Positions 35,582 through 44,065 of a stretch of DNA of 64,000 nt are shown here, one piece after another. The stretch is taken from positions 248,001 to 312,000 of the forward strand of contig NZ_WBJS01000004.1 in the NCBI RefSeq assembly GCF_009296265.1, read 5' to 3'. Both the position numbers and the translations under genes were made by a program. Each line of letters starts with the position of its first letter. Positions within the stretch are counted from its first letter, which is position 1. The notes under the pieces are model-generated. The model saw nothing but the letters and a program-made list of their open reading frames with translations, did not search any database and was not told where the DNA came from. Source of the stretch: Thioclava sp. JE_KL1 (lineage in GTDB: Bacteria; Pseudomonadota; Alphaproteobacteria; Rhodobacterales; Rhodobacteraceae).

Positions 35582-35906
35582 CGGTCATTCCGCCCTCAGC
35601 CCCAAGCGTCAGATCGCCGACCTTCTGCCCGGCCTTGTCATAGACCAGCACCTGGCCCGCATCGGTCACCACGACCGTATAGTTGCGCGCAAAGGTCACG
35701 GCTTCGGCCAGCGCGCCCTCAGGCAGCGTGATCGCAGGGGGCAACTGCGGCAGCGGATTGGGTTGCTGCAAGCGGATGACAAGCAGCGCCACGATCGCTA
35801 CAAGCCCGACGATCATCACCGCCGCAAGCGTGGTCACCAGTATCTTGAGAAAGCGAAGATCGGGTGGCAGCGTGGTGGCAGGCTCTTCGTCAGGCAGGTC
35901 GGACAT
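35571..35906 (-). CDS. DUF6476-like membrane protein
   Basis: A 111-aa protein with one membrane helix (about residues 20-45) after a short acidic N-terminus and a small C-terminal beta domain (about 68-105, with TVVVTDAGQVLVYDKAG). I believe this is the alphaproteobacterial DUF6476 type; the function is unknown. Its ATG (35906-35904) overlaps the divergent rluD ATG (35905-35907) at a shared CATG, so the two genes start from the same two base pairs. An alternative in-frame ATG is at 35945. Confidence 0.7.
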   Translation of the reverse strand: MSDLPDEEPATTLPPDLRFLKILVTTLAAVMIVGLVAIVALLVIRLQQPNPLPQLPPAITLPEGALAEAVTFARNYTVVVTDAGQVLVYDKAGQKVGDLTLGAEGGMTDGN

Positions 35907-36957
35907 GAATAAGGAAATCCTCAGCATCGAGATCGGACCCGGCATGGGTCCCCGCCTTGATAAGGCCTTGGCGGCGGCTGTGCCAGAGGAAGCGGCGCTC
36001 TCGCGCTCGCGTCTGGCGAAACTGATCGCGGAGGGCTCGGTCAGCCGCGAGGGTGTCGCCGTGACCGATCAGAAGACCAAGGTCGCCGAGGGCGAGGTCT
36101 ATCAGATCGCGCTGGAGCCTCCGAAAGAGGTCGAGACGGTCGCGCAGGACATTCCGCTCGAAGTGCTGTGGGAGGACGACGACCTGATCGTTGTGAACAA
36201 GCCTGCGGGCATGGTTACCCACCCCGCGCCGGGCACGCCCGAAGGCACGCTCGTGAACGCGCTGCTGCACCATTTCGGCGGCAATCTTTCAGGGATCGGC
36301 GGCGAGGCGCGCCCCGGCATCGTGCATCGCATCGACAAGGACACGTCCGGGCTGCTGGTCGTCGCGAAATCGGACCGAGCGCATCACGGGCTGGCCGCGC
36401 AATTCGAGGCACATACGGTGCATCGCCATTACCGCGCGCTCTGCCATGGCGTGCCGCAGGCCTCCGATCCGCGTCTGCGCGGGCTTAAGGGCGTCAGCTT
36501 CGAGCAAGGCGGCGTGCTGAAGATCGTCACCCAGCTTGCGCGCCACAAAACCGACCGGCAGAAACAGGCGGTGGTCGCCAATGGCGGCCGTCACGCCGTC
36601 ACCCGCGCCCGCACGATCGAGGATTTCAACGGCACCGCGGCGCTGATCGATTGCTGGCTGGAGACCGGGCGTACGCACCAGATCCGCGTCCATATGGCCT
36701 ATGCGGGCCACGGTCTGATCGGGGATCAAACCTATGGCGGCAAGCGCAAGATCTCGGAAAAAGCGGTGGGCGCTGCGGCGGCAGAGGCCGTGCGTGCCTT
36801 CCCGCGTCAGGCGCTCCATGCGGCGACTTTGGGCTTCATACATCCGGTCACAGAGGAGGAGCTGTCCTTCGAGGCGCCCCTGCCCGAGGACATGACCGCG
36901 CTGATCGACGCATTGCGCGCCGCCTCCGCGCCCCCAACCGGCGGCACGGGCCCGTGA
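35905..36957 (+). CDS. rluD: RluD-type 23S rRNA pseudouridine synthase
   Basis: A 350-aa RluA-family enzyme: an N-terminal S4-like domain (about residues 14-60), VVNKPAGMVTHPAPG (about 97-110), the catalytic HRIDKDTSGLLV with D144, and TGRTHQIRVHMA. It modifies uridines in helix 69 of 23S rRNA. The ATG at 35905 shares bases with the divergent DUF6476 start; a second ATG at 35944 (MGPRLDKA) would also leave a complete S4 domain. The stop overlaps the cls GTG start. Confidence 0.92.
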   Translation: MNKEILSIEIGPGMGPRLDKALAAAVPEEAALSRSRLAKLIAEGSVSREGVAVTDQKTKVAEGEVYQIALEPPKEVETVAQDIPLEVLWEDDDLIVVNKPAGMVTHPAPGTPEGTLVNALLHHFGGNLSGIGGEARPGIVHRIDKDTSGLLVVAKSDRAHHGLAAQFEAHTVHRHYRALCHGVPQASDPRLRGLKGVSFEQGGVLKIVTQLARHKTDRQKQAVVANGGRHAVTRARTIEDFNGTAALIDCWLETGRTHQIRVHMAYAGHGLIGDQTYGGKRKISEKAVGAAAAEAVRAFPRQALHAATLGFIHPVTEEELSFEAPLPEDMTALIDALRAASAPPTGGTGP

Positions 36958-38396
36958 ACGTCTGGTGGGCCGAGCTTCTGACGCTGCTGATTCACTTCGG
37001 CTCTCAGGTGCTCGCGCTTTTGCGGGTGCTCACCCGTCCCGACAAACCGCCTGCGGTGCGCGCAAGCTGGACCGTGCTGATCCTGTCCGTGCCGTTTCTG
37101 GGCGTCATCCTCTACATCCTGATCGGCGAGACGCGGCTCAACCAGCGCATCGCGCGCAAGCTGCAGGCGACGGTGGACGCCCTGCCCGCCCCCGATCCGG
37201 TCGAGCCCGAAGACCTCGCGCCCGTCACACCGGAATATCGCGCGGCTTTTGCACGTGCCGCCGCCATCAACGGCTATGCGCCCAGCACCGGCGATGCGAT
37301 CACCTTCCTGCCCGACCCGTCCGACCAGCTCGAACCGCTGATCGCCGATATCGACGCCGCCACCCAGAGCGTGCACCTCATCACCTATATCTGGCTGAGC
37401 GATCTGACCGGCATCGCCATGGCCGAGGCGCTGACCCGCGCGGCGGAACGCGGCGTGAAAGTGCGCGTCCTCGTCGACGGGCTGGGCGCGCGCGCCTTCA
37501 TCAAGTCGCGGCACTGGAAGGCGATGAAAAAGGCCGGTGTGAAGACCGCAATCGCCTTTTCCTTCCGCTGGCCGCTTTTCAAGCTCGCGACGATGCGGAT
37601 CGATCTGCGCAATCACCGCAAGCTCGCCGTAATCGACGGGCATGTGGCCTATGCCGGCTCGCGCAACATTGCCGACCCGGAATTCCGCATCAAGGCGCGC
37701 TTCGCCCCTTGGACCGATGTGATGCTCCGGATCGAGGGGCCGCTCGCCGCCCAGCATCAACATATCTTCGCGACCGACTGGGTGACGCATAGCCACGAGG
37801 AAATCTCGGACCTCGTGCTCCCGACCCCCGCCGCGCCGACCGCGCGGCCCGGAACAGCGGTCGCCTTCGCGACGGGGCCAATGCTGGACACGCGCGGGGT
37901 GCCGGATGTGTTCCTTGCGGTGATCGGGGCCGCGCGCGAGACGCTGACGCTCTCGACCCCCTATTTCGTGCCGGGCGAGGAAATCGCCTCCGCCCTGCGC
38001 GCCGCCAAGCGCCGGGGCGTGCGGGTGCAGGTGATCGTTCCAAGGCGCAACGACTCGCGCTTCGTCGCCCATGCCGCGCGCAGCTTCTATCCGGTGCTGG
38101 CCGAGGCAGGCGTCGAGATTTGGGAGCACGGGCCGGGCCTGCTCCACGCCAAGACGCTGCTCGCCGATGGCCGCGTCGCGATCCTCGGCTCGGCCAATCT
38201 CGACCGGCGGAGCTTCGAGCTGAATTACGAGAACTGCGTGCTGATCGAGGATAACGAACTGGGGCTCGCGCTTGGCGAACGCCAGCGTCACTGGATCGCG
38301 CAGGCCCGCCGGATCGGCCCGGAACGCATCGCGGAATGGCCCCTTCACTGGAAAATCATCAACAATCTGATGTCGGTCCTCGCCCCGATCTTGTGA
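36954..38396 (+). CDS. cls: cardiolipin synthase (phospholipase D family)
   Basis: A 480-aa protein starting at a GTG that overlaps the rluD stop (GTGA). It has two N-terminal membrane helices (about residues 5-25 and 38-58) and two HKD motifs: H221/K223/D228 and H398/K400/D405, each followed by a Gly-Ser-x-Asn turn. Two complete HKD sites and the N-terminal helices are the pattern of bacterial Cls enzymes that condense phosphatidylglycerol. The upstream in-frame ATG at 36651 is inside rluD and rejected. Confidence 0.92.
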   Translation: MNVWWAELLTLLIHFGSQVLALLRVLTRPDKPPAVRASWTVLILSVPFLGVILYILIGETRLNQRIARKLQATVDALPAPDPVEPEDLAPVTPEYRAAFARAAAINGYAPSTGDAITFLPDPSDQLEPLIADIDAATQSVHLITYIWLSDLTGIAMAEALTRAAERGVKVRVLVDGLGARAFIKSRHWKAMKKAGVKTAIAFSFRWPLFKLATMRIDLRNHRKLAVIDGHVAYAGSRNIADPEFRIKARFAPWTDVMLRIEGPLAAQHQHIFATDWVTHSHEEISDLVLPTPAAPTARPGTAVAFATGPMLDTRGVPDVFLAVIGAARETLTLSTPYFVPGEEIASALRAAKRRGVRVQVIVPRRNDSRFVAHAARSFYPVLAEAGVEIWEHGPGLLHAKTLLADGRVAILGSANLDRRSFELNYENCVLIEDNELGLALGERQRHWIAQARRIGPERIAEWPLHWKIINNLMSVLAPIL

Positions 38397-38512
38397 GGCG
38401 TCAGATGTTTTTTTACACATGCGCGACGGAAATCCCGTTACGATACGTTGATCTTTCTATGCGACTGCGTCAGGGCGGCTTTCGGTGAACCAATCGCCAC
38501 TGCCCTGCGTTT

Positions 38513-38541
38513 CTTGAAAGAACGGGGAGATATCCCCATAT
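38513..38541 (+). promoter_or_regulatory. RpoH-type promoter in front of rpoH
   Basis: CTTGAAA (38513-38519) and CCCATAT (38535-38541) are separated by 15 bases, the same element pair and spacing as upstream of hsp20. The region between holds GGGGAGATATCCCC, a small palindrome. The promoter lies about 35 bases before the rpoH ATG, suggesting heat-shock autoregulation. Confidence 0.82.
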
Positions 38542-38574
38542 TGAGCAGCCGCCAAAAGGGAGACATGGGAGACG

Positions 38575-39474
38575 ATGACGAGCTATACAAACCTTCCGGC
38601 CCCGAGTCCTGAGCAGGGGCTGAACCGCTATCTTCAGGAAATCCGGAAGTTCCCGCTTCTGGAGCCGGAACAAGAATACATGCTGGCCAAGCGTTGGGCC
38701 GATCATCAGGATACCGAGGCCGCGCACCAGATGGTGACCTCGCACCTGCGTCTCGCCGCGAAGATCGCGATGGGCTATCGCGGCTATGGCCTGCCGCAGG
38801 CCGAGGTGATCTCGGAGGCCAATGTCGGTCTGATGCAGGCCGTGAAGCGCTTCGATCCCGAAAAGGGGTTCCGCCTCGCGACCTACGCGATGTGGTGGAT
38901 TCGCGCTGCGATTCAGGAATACATCCTGCGCTCGTGGAGCCTCGTGAAACTGGGCACCACCTCGGCGCAGAAGAAGCTGTTCTTCAACCTGCGCAAGGCG
39001 AAGTCCAAGATCGGCGCCTATGAAGACGGCGACATGCGCCCCGAGAACGTCAAGCAGATCGCGACCGATCTGAACGTGACCGAGGAAGAAGTGATCTCGA
39101 TGAACCGGCGCATGTCGGGCTCGGACGCTTCGCTGAACGCGCAGATCGGCGCCGGTGACGAAGGCGGGGCCGCGCAGTGGCAGGATTGGCTCGAAGACGA
39201 GGATGCCGATCAGGCCGAGGCTTACGCCGAGACCGAAGAGATGGAAGCCCGTCGCGAGATGCTGATGGACGCGATGGACGTCCTCAACGATCGCGAGAAG
39301 GACATCCTGATGCAGCGCCGCCTGCGCGACGACCCGGTCACGCTGGAGGAGCTTTCGGGCGTCTATGACGTCTCGCGCGAGCGTATCCGCCAGATCGAGG
39401 TCCGCGCCTTCGAGAAGCTGCAAAAGCGCATGACCGAATTGGCACGCGAAAAAGGTATGAACGTGCCCGACTGA
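38575..39474 (+). CDS. rpoH: RNA polymerase heat-shock sigma factor RpoH
   Basis: A 299-aa sigma-70 family factor. Region 2 has SHLRLAAKIAMGYRGYGLP and FDPEKGFRLATYAMWWIRAAIQEYILRSWSLVKLGTT-type sequence. The RpoH box QKKLFFNLRK follows at about residues 132-141, and region 4 ends with VSRERIRQIEVRAFEKL. The RpoH box separates it from housekeeping sigma factors. A second RpoH is common in this group. Expression is likely from the promoter at 38513-38541. Confidence 0.96.
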   Translation: MTSYTNLPAPSPEQGLNRYLQEIRKFPLLEPEQEYMLAKRWADHQDTEAAHQMVTSHLRLAAKIAMGYRGYGLPQAEVISEANVGLMQAVKRFDPEKGFRLATYAMWWIRAAIQEYILRSWSLVKLGTTSAQKKLFFNLRKAKSKIGAYEDGDMRPENVKQIATDLNVTEEEVISMNRRMSGSDASLNAQIGAGDEGGAAQWQDWLEDEDADQAEAYAETEEMEARREMLMDAMDVLNDREKDILMQRRLRDDPVTLEELSGVYDVSRERIRQIEVRAFEKLQKRMTELAREKGMNVPD

Positions 39475-39571
39475 CGCGCAACTGGTAATGAGTTTCGAAG
39501 TATCTCGCCGTTCCCAATTGGGGGCGGCGATTTTCTTTGCGCCGCGTTTCTTCGGGCAGCGCCGATCGCTT

Positions 39572-39802
39572 TCACGTCTCCCGCGTCTTTTGCCGCATTT
39601 GGTAAAGGAAAACGGCGAAGGTCACGCAGGTGAGCGCCAGCCAGACCGCGCCGGATTGCGCATGATAGACCACGCCCTCCGCCGGATCTAAGCAGCGCCC
39701 CATTTCGTTGAAGCGGCTCCGCCAGCGAAAATATTGCGCGTAATAGGCATAGCCGAAGGCAAGCGTCAGCCCGAGGCTGAGAAGCATACTGATCACGCGC
39801 AT
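39572..39802 (-). CDS. small two-TM membrane protein, 76 aa
   Basis: ATG 39802 is chosen because GGAAGGGGG stands upstream; the frame extends to 39874 without a good start. Two hydrophobic helices (about residues 3-22 and 46-66) flank a basic loop with one Cys, and the tail is short and basic. The gene is convergent with rpoH and divergent from the Gfo/Idh gene. No family recognised. Confidence 0.55.
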   Translation of the reverse strand: MRVISMLLSLGLTLAFGYAYYAQYFRWRSRFNEMGRCLDPAEGVVYHAQSGAVWLALTCVTFAVFLYQMRQKTRET

Positions 39803-39921
39803 CTCTGGCAGCCCCCTTCCGTTTCGACCCAGCGTAGCGATGTGCGACACCCGGTCAACGCGCCCCCGTTGCACCCGGTCCTGATTGCGCTACCATCGCG
39901 GCGAGAAAGGGAGGCTATCAC

Positions 39922-40899
39922 ATGACCGTTTTGAACTGGGGCATTCTGGGGGCTGCGAAATTCGCGCGCGAACATATGGGCCGGGCGATACACGCCGCTG
40001 AGGGCGCGCGGCTGGCGGCGCTCGCGACGTCGAGCCCCGAAAAAGCCGATCCGTTCAAGGCCTTCGCGCCCGATCTTAAGGTCCATGACAGCTATGACGC
40101 GCTGCTCGCCGACCCCGAGATCGACGTGGTCTATATCCCGCTGCCCAACACGCTTCATGTCGAATGGACGAAGAAGGCGCTGGCGGCAGGCAAGCATGTG
40201 CTGACGGAAAAGCCGATCGCGATGAAGGCCGACGAGATCGACGGGCTGATAGACGCGCGCGACGCGGCCGGAAAATTCGCGACCGAGGCCTATATGATCG
40301 TGCATCACCCGCAATGGCAGCAGGTGCGCGACTGGCTCGATGCGGGCGCGATCGGAGAACTGCGTCACGCCGATGTGGCCTTCACCTTCAACAACCCCGA
40401 CCCGACCAATATCCGCAACAAGCCGGAGATGGGCGGCGGCTCGATCCCCGATATCGGCGTCTATGCCTATTCCTGCGTACGCTTCGCCGCGCGGGCGGAA
40501 CCGGGCGATCTGCGCGCCGTCATCCATCGCGAGAACGATGTCGACACCTTCGCACAGGTCACCGGCGAGATGATCTCCGACAAGGGCCGCTTCACCTATG
40601 GCGCGATGACCTCGACCCGGCTGCATCCGCGTCAGGAAGCGGTGCTTCAGGGCTCCGAGGGGCTGATCCGTCTCACCTGCCCGTTCAACGCGAATGTCTT
40701 CGATCAGGCCGAGGTCACCCTGATCCGCAAGGGCAAACCGGACGAGGTGATCCGCTATCCGGGCGTGAATCAATATGTGATTCAGGTGGAGGCTTTCGTG
40801 CGCCACGTCACCGAGGGCGCCCCCTATATGTGGACGCTCGAAGACGCGCGCGGCACGCAGGCGATGATCGACAAGGTGTTCGCCAGCGAACAGGGATGA
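39922..40899 (+). CDS. Gfo/Idh/MocA family NAD(P)-dependent oxidoreductase
   Basis: A 325-aa protein with an N-terminal Rossmann fold (WGILGAAKFAREH at about residues 5-17, where the third Gly of GxGxxG is replaced). The family EKP motif is in HVLTEKPIAMKADE (about 94-107), and GGGSIPDIGVYAYS carries the catalytic Asp region. Such enzymes oxidise or reduce sugars or inositols. The substrate is unknown and no sugar operon is nearby. Confidence 0.9.
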   Translation: MTVLNWGILGAAKFAREHMGRAIHAAEGARLAALATSSPEKADPFKAFAPDLKVHDSYDALLADPEIDVVYIPLPNTLHVEWTKKALAAGKHVLTEKPIAMKADEIDGLIDARDAAGKFATEAYMIVHHPQWQQVRDWLDAGAIGELRHADVAFTFNNPDPTNIRNKPEMGGGSIPDIGVYAYSCVRFAARAEPGDLRAVIHRENDVDTFAQVTGEMISDKGRFTYGAMTSTRLHPRQEAVLQGSEGLIRLTCPFNANVFDQAEVTLIRKGKPDEVIRYPGVNQYVIQVEAFVRHVTEGAPYMWTLEDARGTQAMIDKVFASEQG

Positions 40900-40947
40900 T
40901 GCGGTCGCGCCTCGGGAACAAAGAACGCCTGGCGGTGTTCTGGATTT

Positions 40948-41856
40948 ATGAAATCACATGGTTCCCAGAGTAACGATCAAAACCAGTCCGACGACGAGAG
41001 CGCGAAAGCCTCCAACGCCGTGCGCGAAAGGCATGAAAAGCGCTCGGTGATGCAGGCGTCGCGCCTCTCGGCGCGGCTGATCTATGCCGTGATCCGCCAT
41101 GACGGCGACGAGGAGCTTAACCGCCCGCTGATCTCGCTCGTCTGGTCGGGTCTCGCCGCGGGCATCCTCATCAGCCTCTCGGTCATCGCGCAGGCGAGCC
41201 TGCATGCCCGTCTGCCCGATGAGGACTGGCGGATACTGGTCGAGTCGCTTGGCTATTCGGCCGGGTTCATGGTGGTGATCTTCGGGCGGATGCAGCTGTT
41301 TACCGAAAACACGATCACGACCGTGCTGCCGGTGGTGGCGGACCGCTCGCTGACCTGCCTGCTGAAGATGCTGCGGCTCTGGGCGATCGTGCTCGCCTCC
41401 AACGTGCTGGGCTGTGCGATCGCCTCGGGATTCCTGAGCATTCCGCATGTTATCCCCGACGAGATGACCGACAGTCTTCTCGCGGTGGCGCGTCACGCGA
41501 CCGATGGCGATATGGGGCAGAACTTCTACCGCGCGATGCCCGCGGGGATCATCATCGCGGCCGTTGTGTGGATCATGCCCGCAGCGCAGGGCAGTTCCTT
41601 CCTCGTGATCCTCGCGATGACATGGCTGCTCGCCGCCTCGGGCTCGGCCCACGTCATCGCGGGCTCGGTCGAGGCGGGGCTGCTGGTCTGGGCAGGCCAG
41701 ATGAGCCTTGCCGAGGCGTTCAGCCGGTTCTTCCTGCCGGTGCTCGCAGGCAATGTCGCGGGCGGCACGGCGGTCTTCACACTGCTCACATGGGGTCAGG
41801 TGAAGAACGAGGTGACGGGCGAACAGGACGAGGCAGAGACCGCGTCCGACCGATAA
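40948..41856 (+). CDS. formate/nitrite transporter (FNT) family channel
   Basis: A 302-aa protein with a 65-residue charged N-terminal cytosolic region and six membrane helices. FGRMQLFTENTIT (about residues 111-123) and the internally repeated Asn/Gly-rich half-helices (SNVLGC, GNVAGG) match the FNT fold, near the YfdC subgroup rather than FocA. It probably conducts a small anion. There is no formate dehydrogenase or nitrite reductase near it, so the anion is unknown. Confidence 0.85.
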   Translation: MKSHGSQSNDQNQSDDESAKASNAVRERHEKRSVMQASRLSARLIYAVIRHDGDEELNRPLISLVWSGLAAGILISLSVIAQASLHARLPDEDWRILVESLGYSAGFMVVIFGRMQLFTENTITTVLPVVADRSLTCLLKMLRLWAIVLASNVLGCAIASGFLSIPHVIPDEMTDSLLAVARHATDGDMGQNFYRAMPAGIIIAAVVWIMPAAQGSSFLVILAMTWLLAASGSAHVIAGSVEAGLLVWAGQMSLAEAFSRFFLPVLAGNVAGGTAVFTLLTWGQVKNEVTGEQDEAETASDR

Positions 41857-41877
41857 GCGAGCGCCGCCGGGCGCGCC

Positions 41878-42678
41878 TCAGCGCAGCTTCGGCGGCTTGC
41901 TCGGGTCCATGCCGGGGGCCGAACCGGGGACGATCTCCTGCACCTCTTCCTCTTCCGGCTCGGGCACATGCAGCACGAGGCCTTTGTCCAGCAGAAGCTG
42001 CGCGGCCTTTTCCTCGGGCTCGAGGAAAGTCACGTCCAGCTCCCCCGCATCGAGCCCGGAGAAGGTCAGCGCCTCGCCCATCGCCTTGGCGATCCCGGCG
42101 CGGAAATGCTCATGCGCGCCTATCACCGCGAGCACATGGCCCCGGTGGCCGTCCTCATAGGTCACGCCGCCCAGCACGGCGGCCTGCGCGATGCCAGCGA
42201 GCTGATGCAGCTTCGCCTCGAACGCGGGCAGCAGCAGCGCGATCACCGCAGGCGACAGGCCCGGAGCGGTGAATTCCACCGGGCGACCCTGCGCCTCGGA
42301 CGGCGTATGCGCGAGCGTCTCGGTCAGCCAGTCGAGCGCCTCGGGCGGCAGAAGCATCGCCGAGTCCGCCACCGAGAGATTGACGCCCAGCCCGATATTC
42401 TCGCCCACCAGATGCTGCGCGATCACCCGGCCCGGCAGCGCCGCATAGGGCTGCGGGCCGTCGGCGAATTCGCCCAGACGATCCTCGGTGTCGAAGACGA
42501 GGACGAAATCGCCCTCTTCGGTGGAGAACACCTGCGGCTTGATGTTTTCGTCCTCGGGTTCTTCCTCGAGAAGCAGGAAAAGCTCGGCATCGGCGAGACG
42601 GTCGAACACGGCGAGGCGCTTGGCCTCGTTCTCGGGTTCGGCTTCCATCGCGGCATGGGCGCGGTCATAGGGGGTCAT
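41878..42678 (-). CDS. SseB family protein
   Basis: A 266-aa protein with an N-terminal SseB domain (about residues 10-130: LADAELFLLLEEEPED then VLVFDTEDRLGEFA) and a C-terminal SseB_C-like domain (about 145-235). The tail is acidic and Pro-rich. SseB proteins in Salmonella-type genomes have been linked to serine sensitivity; the role is otherwise unknown. The ATG at 42678 overlaps the end of the uracil-DNA glycosylase gene by 4 bases. Confidence 0.8.
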   Translation of the reverse strand: MTPYDRAHAAMEAEPENEAKRLAVFDRLADAELFLLLEEEPEDENIKPQVFSTEEGDFVLVFDTEDRLGEFADGPQPYAALPGRVIAQHLVGENIGLGVNLSVADSAMLLPPEALDWLTETLAHTPSEAQGRPVEFTAPGLSPAVIALLLPAFEAKLHQLAGIAQAAVLGGVTYEDGHRGHVLAVIGAHEHFRAGIAKAMGEALTFSGLDAGELDVTFLEPEEKAAQLLLDKGLVLHVPEPEEEEVQEIVPGSAPGMDPSKPPKLR

Positions 42679-43256
42679 GTCAACTCCTTCACCCGCGCGC
42701 GCAGGACCGGCAGCAGGTCGGCCTCGAACCACGGGTTTTTCTTCAGCCATCCCGTATTGCGCCAGGACGGATGAGGCAAGGGGAAGAGGCGCGGCGCGTG
42801 GTCTCGCCACCCCATCACGGTCTGGGTCACGTTGCGCGTGCCCAGATGCCAGCGCTGCGCGGCACCGCCCACCAGAAGCGTCAGATCGACCGGGCCGATC
42901 TCGGCCATGACGCGCTCGCGCCATGTCTCGGCGCAGATCGCAGGCGGCGGCAGGTCCGAGCCCTTCGCGTCATAGCCCGGAAAGCAGAACGCCATCGGCG
43001 CGATCGCGATGCGGGACGTGTCGTAAAAGGTCTCGCGATCCACGCCCATCCAGTCGCGCAAGCGATCGCCCGAGCGGTCGTTGAACGGCACGCCCGTCTC
43101 ATGCACCCGAAGCCCCGGCGCCTGCCCCACGATCAGAACGCGCGCCCCCGCCCCGAACCACGCGACGGGTCGCGGAGAATGCCCCGTGGCCGTCGCCCGG
43201 AACCGCGCCGCGCAGATGCGACAGGCCCGGATGTCCTCTTGCACGGGTCGGGTCAT
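42675..43256 (-). CDS. uracil-DNA glycosylase family protein
   Basis: A 193-aa protein with the UDG fold: VLIVGQAPGLRVHETGVPFNDRSG (motif 1, GQAPG-type, about residues 40-63) and PLPHPSWRNTGW (motif 2, His-Pro-Ser). The CxxC-type RACRICAARF near the N-terminus is suggestive of a metal-site remnant, but the four Cys of family 4 UDG are not all present. It may repair uracil or act on another base; annotated relatives vary. Confidence 0.85.
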   Translation of the reverse strand: MTRPVQEDIRACRICAARFRATATGHSPRPVAWFGAGARVLIVGQAPGLRVHETGVPFNDRSGDRLRDWMGVDRETFYDTSRIAIAPMAFCFPGYDAKGSDLPPPAICAETWRERVMAEIGPVDLTLLVGGAAQRWHLGTRNVTQTVMGWRDHAPRLFPLPHPSWRNTGWLKKNPWFEADLLPVLRARVKELT

Positions 43257-43383
43257 AGTTTCCTCTCTGGTGTCAATGTGTTCCTCGTTGCATAACCCTC
43301 CTCCAAGTGAACATAATCCTGCCCAAATCCAAGGTTAGGTGGGTTCTCAGCCTGCGCCCCCCGTGATTTAGTGGCAAGGCGCG

Positions 43384-43389
43384 TATAAT
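43384..43389 (+). promoter_or_regulatory. -10-like TATAAT in front of the capsule export genes
   Basis: TATAAT stands 22 bases before the kpsT ATG; a 17-base spacer would put a poor -35 (CCGTGA) at 43361-43366. It is a likely but weakly supported promoter. Confidence 0.4.
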
Positions 43390-43411
43390 TGGAGACCCGG
43401 ACCGAGAGCTT

Positions 43412-44065
43412 ATGATCGTATTCGAGAACGTCTCCAAATCCTTCTGGACCGGTAAGCAGCGCAAGGTGATCCTAGAACGCGCGAGCTTCCGTGTGGAATT
43501 GGGCCACAGCCTCGGCATTCTCGCACCCAACGGCACCGGAAAAACTACGATCATCAACATGATGGCAGGGCTGGAAAAGCCCGACGAGGGCGACATTCGC
43601 CGCACCAGCCGCGTCTCGTTCCCGCTGGGCTTCATGGGCGGCGTCGTCTCGAAACACTCGGCGCGCGAAAACGCCCGCTTCATCGCGCGGCTCTACGGGC
43701 TCGACCCCGATTACGTCGAAGCCTTCTCGCGCTGGCTGACAGGCATCGCGGAATATTTCGACCAGCCCGTGGGCACTTACAGTTCGGGGATGCGCGCGCG
43801 GTTCACGTTTTCCCTGCTTCTGGCGCTGGAATTCGACATTTACCTGATCGACGAGGGGATGCCCTCGACCACCGATGTGGAGTTCAACCGAAAGGCAGGT
43901 TCGATCCTGCGCGACCGGCTGCGCGATTCCACCGTGGTCGTAGTCTCGCACCAGCCCGCCACGATCGAGAAATTCTGCAATCGCGCGGCGGTGCTGCGCG
44001 ACGGCCAACTTTATCAGTTCGACACTCTGGAAGAAGCGAAGCGGTTGTATGACTACCAGTCCTAA
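43412..44065 (+). CDS. kpsT: capsule polysaccharide exporter ATPase
   Basis: A 217-aa ABC ATPase of the KpsT/Wzt group: Walker A APNGTGKTT (about residues 38-46, with Ala in place of the first Gly), LGFMGGVVSKHSARENARFIARLYG, the signature YSSGMRARF, Walker B DIYLIDEG and a downstream His switch SHQP. It powers export of a lipid-linked capsule polysaccharide. KpsM, its permease, is not in the window. It overlaps kpsE by 17 bases. Confidence 0.92.
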   Translation: MIVFENVSKSFWTGKQRKVILERASFRVELGHSLGILAPNGTGKTTIINMMAGLEKPDEGDIRRTSRVSFPLGFMGGVVSKHSARENARFIARLYGLDPDYVEAFSRWLTGIAEYFDQPVGTYSSGMRARFTFSLLLALEFDIYLIDEGMPSTTDVEFNRKAGSILRDRLRDSTVVVVSHQPATIEKFCNRAAVLRDGQLYQFDTLEEAKRLYDYQS

